A stretch of 64,000 nucleotides of DNA from Dyadobacter soli (GCF_900101885.1 NZ_FNAN01000001.1:186001-250000); one strand, 5' to 3'. Positions 24,513 to 35,018 are shown, numbered from the stretch's first letter. Made by a program: numbers and translations. Notes: generated by a model from the sequence alone, not told the origin.

Positions 24513-27502
24513 CCGACCCGACGGAACAAACCACACTTGAATTTTTGGCAGGTGGAGGCGAGATGGGCCGGCGCATACGGGAATTCGATTGGCATACTAC
24601 CGGCCTGGGAAGCCCCGGAGGCTGGCCGCAAAGCCTGAAAACGTGCATCCGGATCATGCTCAGCTCGAAGCAACCCATTTGGATCGGGTGGGGGCCAATG
24701 CTTTTGAAGTTTTACAACGATGCCTATATCGACATTGTGCGCGGCAAGCACCCGCATGCGCTCGGGGAGCCGGCGTCGGTGGTATGGAAGGACATCTGGA
24801 AAGATATTGAGCCGTTGCTCACGCGTGCGATGGAGCGCGACGAGGGCACTTATGTGGAATCCCGGCTGCTGATAATGGTGCGAAGCGGGTTTCCGGAAGA
24901 AACTTATTATACTTTTTCCTACACACCCGTGCTGGGCGATGATGGGCGCCCGGCAGGGATTATTTGCTATAATACTGCTGATACAGAGCGTATTATTAAT
25001 GAAAGGGCGCTCAAAACCATACAAATGCTCGATACGCTCGGTGAGAAGAAGCGGGAAGATGAAGTTTTTGCGCAGGTAGGAAAGGCATTGTCTGCCAATT
25101 CGCTGGATTTCCCGTTTGCCGTACTGTACAGAATCTCGGAAGATGGCGAACAGGCCAGTCTCGTAGCAACATCGGGCATTAGCAGCACCGACAAACACCT
25201 CGATGCACACATTGACCTCACCGTCCACGGTACCCATTACGAACAGCTGGTATCGACTGTGCGGGAGAACCGCATGACCGAGGCGATCAACCGCGGGCAT
25301 TGGAAACACCTGGCCAAGGGAGGCTGGGACGTGACGCCCAAATATGTAGTTTACCTGCCCATTCAATCGGCAAACCGTGCATTTCCGCTCGCATTGCTGG
25401 CCGTCGGGCTGAACCCCTACCGCAAGTTCGACGAAGCCTACCGTAATTTTCTCCAGCAGATCGCCGACCGCATTGCATTGGGCCTTGGGAATGTAATGGC
25501 TTACGAAGAGGAGCAGCGCAGGCTGCATATCCTGGAAGAGCTCGACAAGGCCAAAACCCTGTTTTTTACCAACATCAGCCACGAGTTCCGGACGCCGCTG
25601 ATGCTGATGCTGGGCCCGCTGGAAGAACTGATGAACCGTAAGGTGACGGAATGGTCGGAAGGGGAGCGGGCAAAGGTGGAAGTGACCCATCGCAATGCAT
25701 TGCGTTTGCTAAAACTGGTGAATACGCTGCTGGATTTCAGCAGGATGGAGGACGGACGCGGGCACGCGCGGTTTGTGAGGACGGATATCGCGTCGTATAC
25801 ACGGAACCTGGCGGCCAATTTCCGCTCGGTCATCGAAAAGGCGGGGCTTAAATTTGAAGTAGCTGCCGACACTGATGCGATCGCCTACGTAGACCAGCAG
25901 ATGTGGGAAAAAGTGGTGTTCAATCTTTTGTCCAATGCATTTAAATACACATTAAACGGCAAGATCACGCTAACACTCGAAATGCGGGAGGGGCACATCC
26001 GGCTGTCGGTCCGCGATACCGGCGTGGGCATTCCCGCGCACGAGCTGCCACATATGTTCGAACGTTTCCACAGGGTACAAAATTCGGGTGGGCGCACGTA
26101 TGAAGGCACTGGAATAGGCTTGTCGCTGATTAAAGAGCTTGTAGGCCTGCACGGCGGCGACATCGGCGTTGAAAGCACGGAGGGTAAAGGAAGCTGTTTC
26201 ACCGCCAGGATTCCCGAAGGCAAAAGCCACCTCGAAGCGTCGCAGGTGTACGAAGAGAACCCCGAAATCGACGAAGCCATTTCGGATTTCTATGTGCGTG
26301 AAGCGGAAAGCCTGCTGGCTTCATCGGAAAGGGAAAAGCAGGATAACGAATGCCGGGAGGACCGTCATGGAGAATGCGTGCTCATTGCCGACGATAATGC
26401 CGATATGCGCGAACACATCCGCTCTCTTTTGGGCACCCAATACAAAACATTGACCGCCTCGAATGGTGCCGAGGCGCTGGGGCTCATCCGGAGATACCGG
26501 CCGGTGCTGGTACTGAGCGATGTGATGATGCCCGAAATGGACGGCATCGCATTATTGAAAGCGGTCAAAAGCGACCCGGCGGTATGCCACACGCCCGTCA
26601 TCCTGATCACGGCGCGGGCGGGGGAGGAGTCGCGGATCGAGGGGATCGAAATCGGGGCGGACGATTACATTGTGAAACCGTTTTCGAGCAAAGAACTCAT
26701 TGCGCGGGCGCAGGCGCAGATACGCATGTCGGGCGAGCGCAACCGCATTACCGACGAGCTCGAACGGCAGGTGGAACAACGGACGCAGGACCTGCTGAAT
26801 GCCAACCGCGAACTCGAATCATTTAATTATGTGGCGAGCCATGACCTTCAGGAGCCGTTGCGCAAGATCCAGACCTTCATTCATCTCATCGAGCGTAATA
26901 ATTTCGATAGTGAACTTTCGAAGGGCTATTTCCAGAAAATATACCTTTCGGCACAGCGAATGGGCGAGCTGATCCAGTCGGTGCTATCGTACAGCAGGCT
27001 GTCGGAGAACGGCGAAGCATTGCAGGTAGTGGATATGAACAAGGTCATCGAGGACATCAAAGTGGATTTCGAGCTGGCAATCCAGGAGAAGGAGGCGCTG
27101 GTTATCGGCGAAAATCTTCCGGTAGTCCGCGCGAACCTGCTGCAAATGAACCAGCTGTTTTCCAACCTGATCAGCAATTCACTGAAATTCTCGACTACAC
27201 AGCCTGAGATACGGGTTACTGCTGGCCGGGACACCGGCCGTGATATTCCGCTGGTACCCAAAGAGTTGGCCGATCGCACTTACCACCACATTTGCGTGAG
27301 GGACAACGGCATCGGCTTCGAACCCGAGTTCAGCGAGAAAATATTCGCATTGTTCCAGCGCCTCCACCGCAAGCACGAGTACGCGGGTACGGGTATCGGG
27401 CTCAGTATTGTCAAGAAAATCGTGGAGCAGCACGAAGGCTTCGTTTCCGCCGAATCACACCCGGGGGAAGGTGCCGCTTTTCACATCTGGTTGCCGGCGT
27501 AA
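24509..27502 (+). CDS. Hybrid sensor kinase with two kinase cores around a receiver
   Basis: A 997-residue soluble-looking protein; no membrane segment is seen. Order: PAS-like domain (about 20-160), GAF-like domain (about 185-340), HisKA with FFTNISHEFRTPL (His near 358) and HATPase (DTGVGIPAHELPHMFERF, GTGIGLSLIKEL). A receiver (about 625-745, VLSDVMMPEMDG and YIVKPFSSKEL) and a coiled coil (RNRITDELERQVEQRTQDLL) follow. A second HisKA has NYVASHDLQEPLRKIQ (His near 777), and a second HATPase (DNGIGFEPEFSEKIFALFQRL, GTGIGLSIVKKI) ends the protein. The second core is of the bacteriophytochrome type. It is translationally coupled to the single-domain response regulator, which fits it as the output of the second core. 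The signal is unknown. Confidence 0.93.
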   Translation: MTDPTEQTTLEFLAGGGEMGRRIREFDWHTTGLGSPGGWPQSLKTCIRIMLSSKQPIWIGWGPMLLKFYNDAYIDIVRGKHPHALGEPASVVWKDIWKDIEPLLTRAMERDEGTYVESRLLIMVRSGFPEETYYTFSYTPVLGDDGRPAGIICYNTADTERIINERALKTIQMLDTLGEKKREDEVFAQVGKALSANSLDFPFAVLYRISEDGEQASLVATSGISSTDKHLDAHIDLTVHGTHYEQLVSTVRENRMTEAINRGHWKHLAKGGWDVTPKYVVYLPIQSANRAFPLALLAVGLNPYRKFDEAYRNFLQQIADRIALGLGNVMAYEEEQRRLHILEELDKAKTLFFTNISHEFRTPLMLMLGPLEELMNRKVTEWSEGERAKVEVTHRNALRLLKLVNTLLDFSRMEDGRGHARFVRTDIASYTRNLAANFRSVIEKAGLKFEVAADTDAIAYVDQQMWEKVVFNLLSNAFKYTLNGKITLTLEMREGHIRLSVRDTGVGIPAHELPHMFERFHRVQNSGGRTYEGTGIGLSLIKELVGLHGGDIGVESTEGKGSCFTARIPEGKSHLEASQVYEENPEIDEAISDFYVREAESLLASSEREKQDNECREDRHGECVLIADDNADMREHIRSLLGTQYKTLTASNGAEALGLIRRYRPVLVLSDVMMPEMDGIALLKAVKSDPAVCHTPVILITARAGEESRIEGIEIGADDYIVKPFSSKELIARAQAQIRMSGERNRITDELERQVEQRTQDLLNANRELESFNYVASHDLQEPLRKIQTFIHLIERNNFDSELSKGYFQKIYLSAQRMGELIQSVLSYSRLSENGEALQVVDMNKVIEDIKVDFELAIQEKEALVIGENLPVVRANLLQMNQLFSNLISNSLKFSTTQPEIRVTAGRDTGRDIPLVPKELADRTYHHICVRDNGIGFEPEFSEKIFALFQRLHRKHEYAGTGIGLSIVKKIVEQHEGFVSAESHPGEGAAFHIWLPA

Positions 27503-27588
27503 TTGCTGTGTAACCAGTATTTTACGGTTGAAAAGATGTCAATATCAAATAAGAAAATGCTAATATTCGAAGTATAAGTGCGGCGGAA

Positions 27589-27620
27589 TTGTTCTATTTA
27601 AATATTTTTTAGTATTTTTG
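27589..27620 (+). promoter_or_regulatory. Promoter of the ECF sigma gene
   Basis: TTG (27589-27591), 21 bp, then TATTTTTG (27613-27620), fitting TTTG/TAnnTTTG. A start point near 27627 leaves about 50 nt before ATG 27677. Confidence 0.5.
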
Positions 27621-27676
27621 ATAAAAAGCAAAAACCTGACTATTTGGCTTCTTTCTTTACTGATACCGATGATAGA

Positions 27677-28237
27677 ATGCTCTGGCAACGCTTCCGGCAG
27701 GGAGATGAGGAAGCATTCACCCTGCTGTATCAGCGGTACGTGAGGGTTCTTTACAGTTACGGAAAGAAGCTGATCTCCGACGAAGCCGTGATCGAGGACC
27801 TTGTCCAGGATTTGTTTATCGACCTATGGCAAAGCCGTACCCGCCTGGCCGACGCCGAATCTCCCCGTTTTTACCTTTTCCGTTCACTGAGGCGCCGCAT
27901 TCACCGCGCCGGCAATGGCCGCTTCAACGAGCGTTGGGACTTGCTCGATGAAGACCTTCACCCGATAGCACTGCCCAAGGAATCGGAGATCATCGAATTC
28001 GAGCAGACCCAGAAACAGAAAGACGACCTCGATACCTGGCTGAAAAGCCTCCCCGGCAGACAGTACGAGGTAATGATCCTGCGTTTTTACAATGATTTCA
28101 GTTATTCCCAGATTTCCGAGCTGCTCACAATCAATGAGCAATCGGTAAGAAACCTTGTACAAAGGGCCGTTTCCAAGCTCCGCCAGCTCACCATTTCAGC
28201 CGTTATCTACGGATTATTTCTATTTCTTCTAAAATAA
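27677..28237 (+). CDS. ECF sigma-70 factor, FecI-like
   Basis: A 186-residue sigma factor if started at ATG 27677 (MLWQRFRQGDEEAF); an upstream in-frame TTG at 27644 would add 11 residues. Region 2 (FTLLYQRYVRVLYSYGKKLI, VIEDLVQDLFIDLW) and region 4 (LPGRQYEVMILRFYNDFSYSQISELLTINEQSVRNLVQRAVSKL) are clear. The C-terminus has an unusual hydrophobic tail, AVIYGLFLFLLK. It sits before a FecR-like anti-sigma gene, a SusC receptor with an STN domain, and SusD. This is the cell-surface signalling layout in which the receptor tells FecR to release the sigma factor. Confidence 0.93.
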   Translation: MLWQRFRQGDEEAFTLLYQRYVRVLYSYGKKLISDEAVIEDLVQDLFIDLWQSRTRLADAESPRFYLFRSLRRRIHRAGNGRFNERWDLLDEDLHPIALPKESEIIEFEQTQKQKDDLDTWLKSLPGRQYEVMILRFYNDFSYSQISELLTINEQSVRNLVQRAVSKLRQLTISAVIYGLFLFLLK

Positions 28238-28322
28238 TTCACGAAAAGTGAGTTAAGCCGCCATTCTGAATGCTCTTTCTATATGAGCACCAAGTCAAAT
28301 TTTTCATCAAATATTTATACTG

Positions 28323-29423
28323 ATGGGTTACTATCATTACGAAGTAACTGATTTTCTGGAAGATCAATATTTCAAATCCTGGGTACTGGCCCCGTCCCGG
28401 GAGTCCGCTGATTTTTGGAATAACTTTTTACTCACACATCCCGAAAAAGCCGAGGCTGTGGCGGGCGCTAAATCATTGCTGCTGGGTATCCATGCCGAAG
28501 TGGAAGCGGATTTCCCTACCGAAGGACAGGTTACAGCCATGCTGGAAGAAATCCATAGCCGCAAGAATGCGGTGAGCCGCTGGCAAATGCGTGGATTGTG
28601 GTTGCGTTTGGGCGCATCGTTATCGGCTGCGGCGGCCGTATTGCTGGTCATCGGCTGGCTCCGGCAGCCCAACCGGCACGATAGCCATGTGAGTTACGAA
28701 GAGTTGTTGTCGGCCGTGGAGGCGCCATTGATGGAGCAATCCAACACGACCACCGCGCCGATCCTGCTCACATTGCCGGATAGCAGCACGATCCTTTTGC
28801 AGCCGAAAAGCAGCGTGAGTTACCGTAAAGACTTTTCCGAGAGTACATTACGGGAAGTTTACCTGTCGGGTGAGGCGTTTTTTACAGTGACCAAAAATCG
28901 CCGCCGGCCTTTCGTCGTGTATTCGAATGAGTTGGTTACCAAAGTATTAGGTACCAGTTTTATGGTGAAAGCGTTCAAGGATGCCAAACAGGTGGAGGTG
29001 AGTGTCAAAACCGGCAAGGTGTCGGTGTTTCCACGTACCGATACCGAAGTATGCGACGGCTTAGCCAGTCCTGAACTGGCCGGGACGATCATTACGCCGA
29101 ACCAGAAAGTACTTTTCTCACGCGAGCAGACGCAGATCCGCAAAGGGTTGGTCGAGTCGCCGGAAATCCTGGCCTCGGCGGTGTTACCAGCACCGCTGTT
29201 GAAGTTCCAGGACATGCCGGTGTCGGACCTGCTGGGCAATATCGAAGAGACCTACGGGATCGACATCGTATATGACCACCGTTTGTTCGGCCAATGCCTG
29301 CTGACGGCCTCGTTCACGACCGAAAGCCTGTACGAGAAAATGGACCTCATCTGCAAGGGTATCGAAGCGGATTTTGAGGTAGTGGACGGCAAGATGGTCG
29401 TTACAGGCCGTGGATGCAATTGA
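28323..29423 (+). CDS. FecR-family anti-sigma factor
   Basis: A 366-residue inner-membrane anti-sigma. The cytoplasmic N-terminal region (about 1-95) binds the sigma factor. One membrane segment follows (about 98-115, LGASLSAAAAVLLVIGWL), then the periplasmic FecR domain (about 145-240, SSVSYRKDFSESTLREVYLSGEAFFTV). The C-terminal DUF4974 (about 290-362, FQDMPVSDLLGNIEETYGIDIVY) has an STN-like fold. It would meet the STN domain of the SusC receptor encoded next. It lies 85 bp after the sigma gene. Confidence 0.93.
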   Translation: MGYYHYEVTDFLEDQYFKSWVLAPSRESADFWNNFLLTHPEKAEAVAGAKSLLLGIHAEVEADFPTEGQVTAMLEEIHSRKNAVSRWQMRGLWLRLGASLSAAAAVLLVIGWLRQPNRHDSHVSYEELLSAVEAPLMEQSNTTTAPILLTLPDSSTILLQPKSSVSYRKDFSESTLREVYLSGEAFFTVTKNRRRPFVVYSNELVTKVLGTSFMVKAFKDAKQVEVSVKTGKVSVFPRTDTEVCDGLASPELAGTIITPNQKVLFSREQTQIRKGLVESPEILASAVLPAPLLKFQDMPVSDLLGNIEETYGIDIVYDHRLFGQCLLTASFTTESLYEKMDLICKGIEADFEVVDGKMVVTGRGCN

Positions 29424-29633
29424 TTTTGAATGATTACCAATGCTAACAAACCTAACTGATAACCTTAACCCAGAACTGCTTCTATGATTTAACCAAACTC
29501 CCTAAAAAAGAAAAGGTTGATGATGTTGCACCATCACCAACCCAGAGTTCATCCCCAATTCGATTGCATCCGTTACCGGCGGATGGAGGACTCGTTTTGC
29601 CCATTTTTCCATGTTACAAAACTTAGTAAAGTT

Positions 29634-32600
29634 ATGAAAAAATTGTATCCTAACTATGCTTATTGGCAGATCCTTATGAGATTCAGTTGTATGCAACTCA
29701 TCATTGCTGCACTCCTGACGACCGTGGCCGTGGCTGGTGTTACCGAAGCGCAGGAGGTCCTGAATAACCGCGTGACGATCCAGATGCAGAATCAGGACGT
29801 TCGTAAAGTGTTGTCAGCGATTGAAGACCAGGTTAAAATAAAATTCCTTTACAGTTCCAATCTCATCAAGGCGCAGCGCAAGGTGAGCGTGGACGTGAAG
29901 CAGGAGCAACTCGGCTCCGCATTGAAATCCATTCTGACGCCACTGGACCTTGATTTCGAGGTTTCAGGCAAGCAGATCATCCTCAAAAGAGTGAAACTGC
30001 CTGTCGAAAAGCTCAATCCCCAAAGCTACAAATCGGCAACGCTCGATCGCAGCATTTCCGGGGTGGTAACCGACGGCAACGGCTCGAAACTGCCCGGTGT
30101 GTCGGTAGTGGTGAAAGGTACCTCGCGTGGTACAGGTACCGATGCCGACGGTGTTTACAAGATCGAAGCGCCGGACGGCAATGTGACGCTGACATTCAGC
30201 TTTGTGGGTTTCACGCCCAAGGACGTGGATGTGATGGCAGGCCAGAGCACCGTGGATGTAATCCTCACGCAGGACGAAAAGCTGCTTAATGAAGTGGTGG
30301 TAGTAGGTTACGGAACGGCAAGCCGCAAGGACCTCACCGGCGCCGTTTCCATTGTGAAGGTGGCCGAACTGACCGAACAACCCAATGCAAACCTCAGCAA
30401 CCAGCTGCAAGGCCGCGCCTCGGGTGTAACCGTACTTACTTCCGGTCAGCCGGGACAAGCGCCGCAAATTCGTATCCGCGGTATCAACTCGTTCGGTAAC
30501 AACACGCCGCTATTCGTCGTGGACGGTGTTCCTACCCAGGACATCAACAACCTGAATCCGAACGATGTTGCTACGATGCAGGTATTGAAGGATGCGGGCT
30601 CAGCTTCTATTTACGGGTCACGGGCTTCCAACGGGGTGGTGATCATTACTACCAAGCGCGGACAGGGTAAGGTTAAGGTAAGCTACGATATGTTCTACGG
30701 CACGCAAACCGTGAAGAAAGGCAATGTATATGACATCCTCTCGCCGCAAGGTATGGCCGACCTGAAATTCCTCGCACTCCGCAATTCCGGCGCGGCTATC
30801 AACGACCCGCAGTATGGTAACGCTGAAAAGCCGGTACTGCCCGACTACATTGTGCCGACCGGCCTGAGCGAAAGCCAGGTAGACTTCTCGAAGTATTATG
30901 TGAACCCTAATTATACCGACAAAGCGGACATGGATTCGTTCTACCGCATTGTGAAGTCCAATAAAGGTGGTACCGACTGGTTCCATGAGGTGTTCAAGAA
31001 TGCACCGATGCAGAGTCATAACCTTTCGGTGAGTGGTGGTGGCGAGCAGGGGAACTACATGTTTTCTTTCAACCATTTCAACCAGCAGGGAAACCTGATG
31101 AACACTTACCTGAAACGCTATACGCTTCGGGCCAACAGCCAGTACAATGTGAGCAAGCACATTCGCGTGGGTGAAAACATCGCACTTACGCTCGTGAACA
31201 ACCCGCGCACGGGAATCCTGGAAGAAGGCGGCGGTATCGGTATGGCTTACCGTATGCAGCCGATCATCCCGGTGTACGATGTGCAAGGGAACTATGCAGG
31301 TTCGTTCGGTAGCGGGTTAGGTAATGCTAAAAACCCTGTTGCGATCCGCGACCGTGCGCGCAACAACAAGGGGCTTACCAACTCGATATTCGGTAATATG
31401 TTCGCCGAAGTGGATTTTCTCAAAGATTTCAACTTCCGGACCAGTTTCGGGGGCGGATTGTTTACTTACGCAGAGAACACATTCGCATACCCTGAATGGG
31501 AGAACTCCGAAAACGTAACGACCAATGCTTACTCGGAGCGTGTAAATTCGGGCTACAACTGGACCTGGACGAATACGGTTACCTGGGAGCATTCATTCAA
31601 TGACAAACACAATTTCAAGGTGTTGGCGGGTACCGAGGCTTACAGCAGCAGTTACCGCGAAGTGGGCGGTTCCACGCAGAGCTATTTCTCGTTTGACCCC
31701 AACTATACCAGCCTCACCACCGGGTCGGGAACACCTACCAACTTTTCTAACCGCTCCTGGGATGCATTGTTCTCCTACATTGGCCGCATCGACTATAACT
31801 ACAAGGACAAGTATTTGTTGAGCGGAACCTTGCGTCGTGACGGTTCTTCGCGGTTTACCAACCAGTACGGCTGGTTCCCGGCTGTGAGCGCAGGCTGGCG
31901 GATCAAGGAAGAGGAGTTCATGAGAACGGCTACCTGGCTTACCGACCTCAAAATCCGCGGTGGATGGGGTATTATGGGTAACCAGTTCAACGTGGACCCT
32001 GCGAATGCATTTACGACTTACGGCCAGAACAGGAGCTTCGCGTTCTACGACATCAAAGGAACCGGCAACAGCACTGTTATGGGCTTCCAGCGCACCCGCG
32101 TGGGCAACCCGAATGCAAAGTGGGAGGGTAATATCAATTCCAATATTGGTATCGATGCACAGCTGTTCAATGGAGCGATCGACTTTACCATCGATTACTA
32201 CCAGAAAAACATCGACGACCTGCTGTTCTCCCCTGAACTTGCGGGAACAGTTGGGCAAGGAACTGCGCCAGCTGTGAATATCGGTAAAATGAAGAACAAG
32301 GGTATCGATATGTCGATCTACGGTGAGAAGAACATCACCAAGGATTTTAAATTGAATGCGACCGCTACCCTGACGACCTACAACAATAAGATCGTGAAGA
32401 TTACCGACGGCGTAAGCTATTTTGACCAGGAAGGCCGCCGTTTCAATGGTAGTACCATCGTACGCAATGCGGTAGGGCATTCCATCGGACAGTTTTATGG
32501 CTACAATATCGTAGGTTTCTGGAATTCCCAGGCGGAAATCGACCAGGCTAATGCGCAGGCGGCAGAACGCAGCGGTAACCCGGCGGCTGTTTATCAGAAC

Positions 32601-33203
32601 GAGGTAAAAGTTGGACGTTTCCGTTATCAGGATGTGAATGGCGATGGTCTCGTGACTGCCGACGACCGTACATTCCTCGGCAATCCCAGCCCTAAATTCA
32701 GTTATGGTCTGAACATCGGTGCAACCTACAAAAACTTCGATTTCGGTATTTTCCTTTATGGCGTGCAGGGCAACCAGATCTGGAACAACCTGAAATGGTG
32801 GCACGACTTCTACACCAATTTCCAGGGTGCGAAAAGCAACACCGCATTGTACGATTCGTGGACACCCGAACACATGAATGCTACTGCGCCTATCCAGGAA
32901 AACACCGGTTCGTTCAGTACCACCAACGTGCCAAACTCCTACTATGTGGAAAACGGCTCATACCTCCGTGCGAAGAATGCGCAGATCGGCTACACGCTGC
33001 CTAAAAACATCACCCAGGCATTGAAAATCGACCGCCTGCGCGTGTATGTGCAAACTGCCAACCTCTTCACGATCACGAAATACTCCGGCCCGGATCCCGA
33101 AGTAGGACAAAGCCAGGTAGGTGGTTCGACGGCATTTGGTCTGGACGAAGGGGTTTATCCGAACACCCGTCAGTTCCTGGTAGGTTTAAATCTGACATTC
33201 TAA
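29634..33203 (+). CDS. SusC/RagA-type TonB-dependent receptor with STN signalling domain
   Basis: A 1189-residue outer-membrane receptor. ATG 29634 (MKKLYPNYAYWQIL) gives a normal signal peptide (to about residue 38); the frame is open further upstream, but no better start is seen. STN domain about 45-100 (NQDVRKVLSAIEDQVKIKFLY), carboxypeptidase-regulatory-like domain about 128-210 (ISGVVTDGNGSKLPGVSVVV) and a plug about 215-330. The plug carries LNEVVVVGYGTASRKDLTGAV, the SusC signature, and NTPLFVVDGVPT. A barrel extends to the C-terminal LVGLNLTF. With SusD it forms the lidded uptake complex for a glycan or other large nutrient. The STN domain links it to the FecR/ECF pair. The substrate is unknown; no glycoside hydrolase lies within the cluster. 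Confidence 0.95.
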   Translation: MKKLYPNYAYWQILMRFSCMQLIIAALLTTVAVAGVTEAQEVLNNRVTIQMQNQDVRKVLSAIEDQVKIKFLYSSNLIKAQRKVSVDVKQEQLGSALKSILTPLDLDFEVSGKQIILKRVKLPVEKLNPQSYKSATLDRSISGVVTDGNGSKLPGVSVVVKGTSRGTGTDADGVYKIEAPDGNVTLTFSFVGFTPKDVDVMAGQSTVDVILTQDEKLLNEVVVVGYGTASRKDLTGAVSIVKVAELTEQPNANLSNQLQGRASGVTVLTSGQPGQAPQIRIRGINSFGNNTPLFVVDGVPTQDINNLNPNDVATMQVLKDAGSASIYGSRASNGVVIITTKRGQGKVKVSYDMFYGTQTVKKGNVYDILSPQGMADLKFLALRNSGAAINDPQYGNAEKPVLPDYIVPTGLSESQVDFSKYYVNPNYTDKADMDSFYRIVKSNKGGTDWFHEVFKNAPMQSHNLSVSGGGEQGNYMFSFNHFNQQGNLMNTYLKRYTLRANSQYNVSKHIRVGENIALTLVNNPRTGILEEGGGIGMAYRMQPIIPVYDVQGNYAGSFGSGLGNAKNPVAIRDRARNNKGLTNSIFGNMFAEVDFLKDFNFRTSFGGGLFTYAENTFAYPEWENSENVTTNAYSERVNSGYNWTWTNTVTWEHSFNDKHNFKVLAGTEAYSSSYREVGGSTQSYFSFDPNYTSLTTGSGTPTNFSNRSWDALFSYIGRIDYNYKDKYLLSGTLRRDGSSRFTNQYGWFPAVSAGWRIKEEEFMRTATWLTDLKIRGGWGIMGNQFNVDPANAFTTYGQNRSFAFYDIKGTGNSTVMGFQRTRVGNPNAKWEGNINSNIGIDAQLFNGAIDFTIDYYQKNIDDLLFSPELAGTVGQGTAPAVNIGKMKNKGIDMSIYGEKNITKDFKLNATATLTTYNNKIVKITDGVSYFDQEGRRFNGSTIVRNAVGHSIGQFYGYNIVGFWNSQAEIDQANAQAAERSGNPAAVYQNEVKVGRFRYQDVNGDGLVTADDRTFLGNPSPKFSYGLNIGATYKNFDFGIFLYGVQGNQIWNNLKWWHDFYTNFQGAKSNTALYDSWTPEHMNATAPIQENTGSFSTTNVPNSYYVENGSYLRAKNAQIGYTLPKNITQALKIDRLRVYVQTANLFTITKYSGPDPEVGQSQVGGSTAFGLDEGVYPNTRQFLVGLNLTF

Positions 33204-33226
33204 TTCACTGTATAAAACAGAAAGAG

Positions 33227-35005
33227 ATGAAGACATTGAGATTTTCAAAAATAGCGCTGGTTGCGATGTTCGGTCTGATTTCGTATTCCTGCCAGGAGAG
33301 TTTTCTCGACAAACCTGCACTGGGATCGCTGAGTGACGCCCAGCTGAGTACCAAAGCCGGCGTGCAGAGCCTGCTGATCGGTGCCTATGCGGCGCTCGAC
33401 GGTAACGGGGTAGGAGCGGCCAGTGCCTGGGACGCTGCGGCGGACAACTGGATTTACGGCAGCATTGCCGGCGGTGATGCCAAAAAAGGCAGCGACGGCG
33501 CCGACCAGCCCGGTATCAACTCGATCATGATTTACAGTGCCGGCCCGAGCAACGGTTTTTTCAACAGCAAATGGCGGGCTGCCTACGAGGGCATCAACCG
33601 CGCCAATACGGTGCTGAAATTCATTCCGCTCGTTACTTCCGGGATGACCGACGCCGAAAAGACCGATTATACGGCACAGGCGCGCTTCCTGCGCGGACAT
33701 TACTATTTTGAACTCAAAAAGATGTTCAATATGGTGCCGTGGGTGGATGAAAACACGCCCGACCCGGCTGCGGTAAAGAACGACGTAGATATCTGGACGA
33801 ATATCGAAGCGGATTTCAAGTTCGCGATGGACAACCTGCCAGCGACGCAGGCCGAAGTAGGCCGGGTGAACAAATGGGCTGCCGCCGCTTACCTGGGCAA
33901 AACCTATCTGTACGAGAAAAAGAATAATGAGGCAAAAACTGTTTTCGACCAGGTAATTGCTTCCGGCGTAACGAGCAATGGTTTGAAATACGAGCTGTTG
34001 CCGAAATTCCAGGACAATTTCGACGCCGCGCAAAAGAACCTTGCGGAATCGGTTTTCGCGATCCAGATGGCTGCCAACGATGGTACCAACACCATCGACA
34101 ACGCCAATACCGGCGGTATGCTGAACTTCCCTTACAATTCGCCTTTCCGCTGCTGTGGTTTCTACCAGCCCAGTCTCGATCTCGCGAATTCCTTTCAGAC
34201 GGACGCCAATGGTTTGCCGAAAGTGGATGGGTACAATGCCACGACGCTGAAAAACGACATGGGTGTCAAGTCGGACGCAGCATTTACACCCGATGCGACT
34301 ACCGCACTCGATCCGCGTATCGACTGGACCGTCGGTCGCCGCGGCATTCCATTCCTCGACTGGGGTAACCATCCGGGTCAGACCTGGATCCGCGACCAGA
34401 GCTATGCCGGACCGTATTCGCCTAAGAAAAATATCTACTGGCAGGCTACCCAGGACAAGTATTCCGACCAGCATTCGTGGGCACCGGGAACGGCTATCAA
34501 CATCCAGGTGATCCGTTTCGCAGATGTATTGCTCATGGCAGCCGAGGTGGAAGCCCAATTGAACAACCTTGCGAAGGCGCAGGATTACGTGAACCGCGTG
34601 CGTGCACGTGCCGCGAAACCCGAAAGCTGGGTGTATACCTACGCCGATGCTTCCAAGCCGATGGGCGGTTTTACCAAAACACCGGCCGCGAATTACAAGA
34701 TCGCGCAATATCCTGCCGGCGCATTTGCTGCCAAGGGTAAAGACGGTGCATTGGCAGCGATTTACTTTGAGCGCAAACTGGAACTCGCGATGGAAGGCCA
34801 CCGGTTCTTCGACCTTTCGCGCTGGGGTGTCGCTGAGCAGACTTTAAATGCCTATATCGCATTTGAAGGTAAAATTACGCCTGACGTGCGTGGTGGAAAG
34901 TTCCTGAAAAACGTGAACGAATACTATCCGATCCCCCAACGGCAGATCGACCTTAGTACGAAGAACGGAGCGTCGTCATTGAAACAAAATCCCGGTTACC
35001 AATAA
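33227..35005 (+). CDS. SusD/RagB-family nutrient-binding lipoprotein
   Basis: A 592-residue surface lipoprotein. The lipoprotein signal is MFGLISYSCQES (Cys near 22). The SusD-like N-terminal region (about 25-230) includes FLRGHYYFELKKMFNMVPWV, the classic TPR-containing motif. The RagB/SusD C-terminal region (about 290-592) has IQVIRFADVLLMAAEVEAQL and the family end YFERKLELAMEGHRFFDLSRWG ... YPIPQRQIDL. It acts as the lid of the SusC barrel. It lies 23 bp after susC, so the two are co-transcribed, and an intrinsic terminator follows. Confidence 0.95.
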   Translation: MKTLRFSKIALVAMFGLISYSCQESFLDKPALGSLSDAQLSTKAGVQSLLIGAYAALDGNGVGAASAWDAAADNWIYGSIAGGDAKKGSDGADQPGINSIMIYSAGPSNGFFNSKWRAAYEGINRANTVLKFIPLVTSGMTDAEKTDYTAQARFLRGHYYFELKKMFNMVPWVDENTPDPAAVKNDVDIWTNIEADFKFAMDNLPATQAEVGRVNKWAAAAYLGKTYLYEKKNNEAKTVFDQVIASGVTSNGLKYELLPKFQDNFDAAQKNLAESVFAIQMAANDGTNTIDNANTGGMLNFPYNSPFRCCGFYQPSLDLANSFQTDANGLPKVDGYNATTLKNDMGVKSDAAFTPDATTALDPRIDWTVGRRGIPFLDWGNHPGQTWIRDQSYAGPYSPKKNIYWQATQDKYSDQHSWAPGTAINIQVIRFADVLLMAAEVEAQLNNLAKAQDYVNRVRARAAKPESWVYTYADASKPMGGFTKTPAANYKIAQYPAGAFAAKGKDGALAAIYFERKLELAMEGHRFFDLSRWGVAEQTLNAYIAFEGKITPDVRGGKFLKNVNEYYPIPQRQIDLSTKNGASSLKQNPGYQ

Positions 35006-35018
35006 ACAAACTAATACC

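Noticed and set aside
33245..34801. Long antisense open frame opposite susD (also opposite susC and the phospholipase gene)
   Set aside because: These frames mirror the codon pattern of strongly supported genes on the plus strand and show no family motifs of their own.
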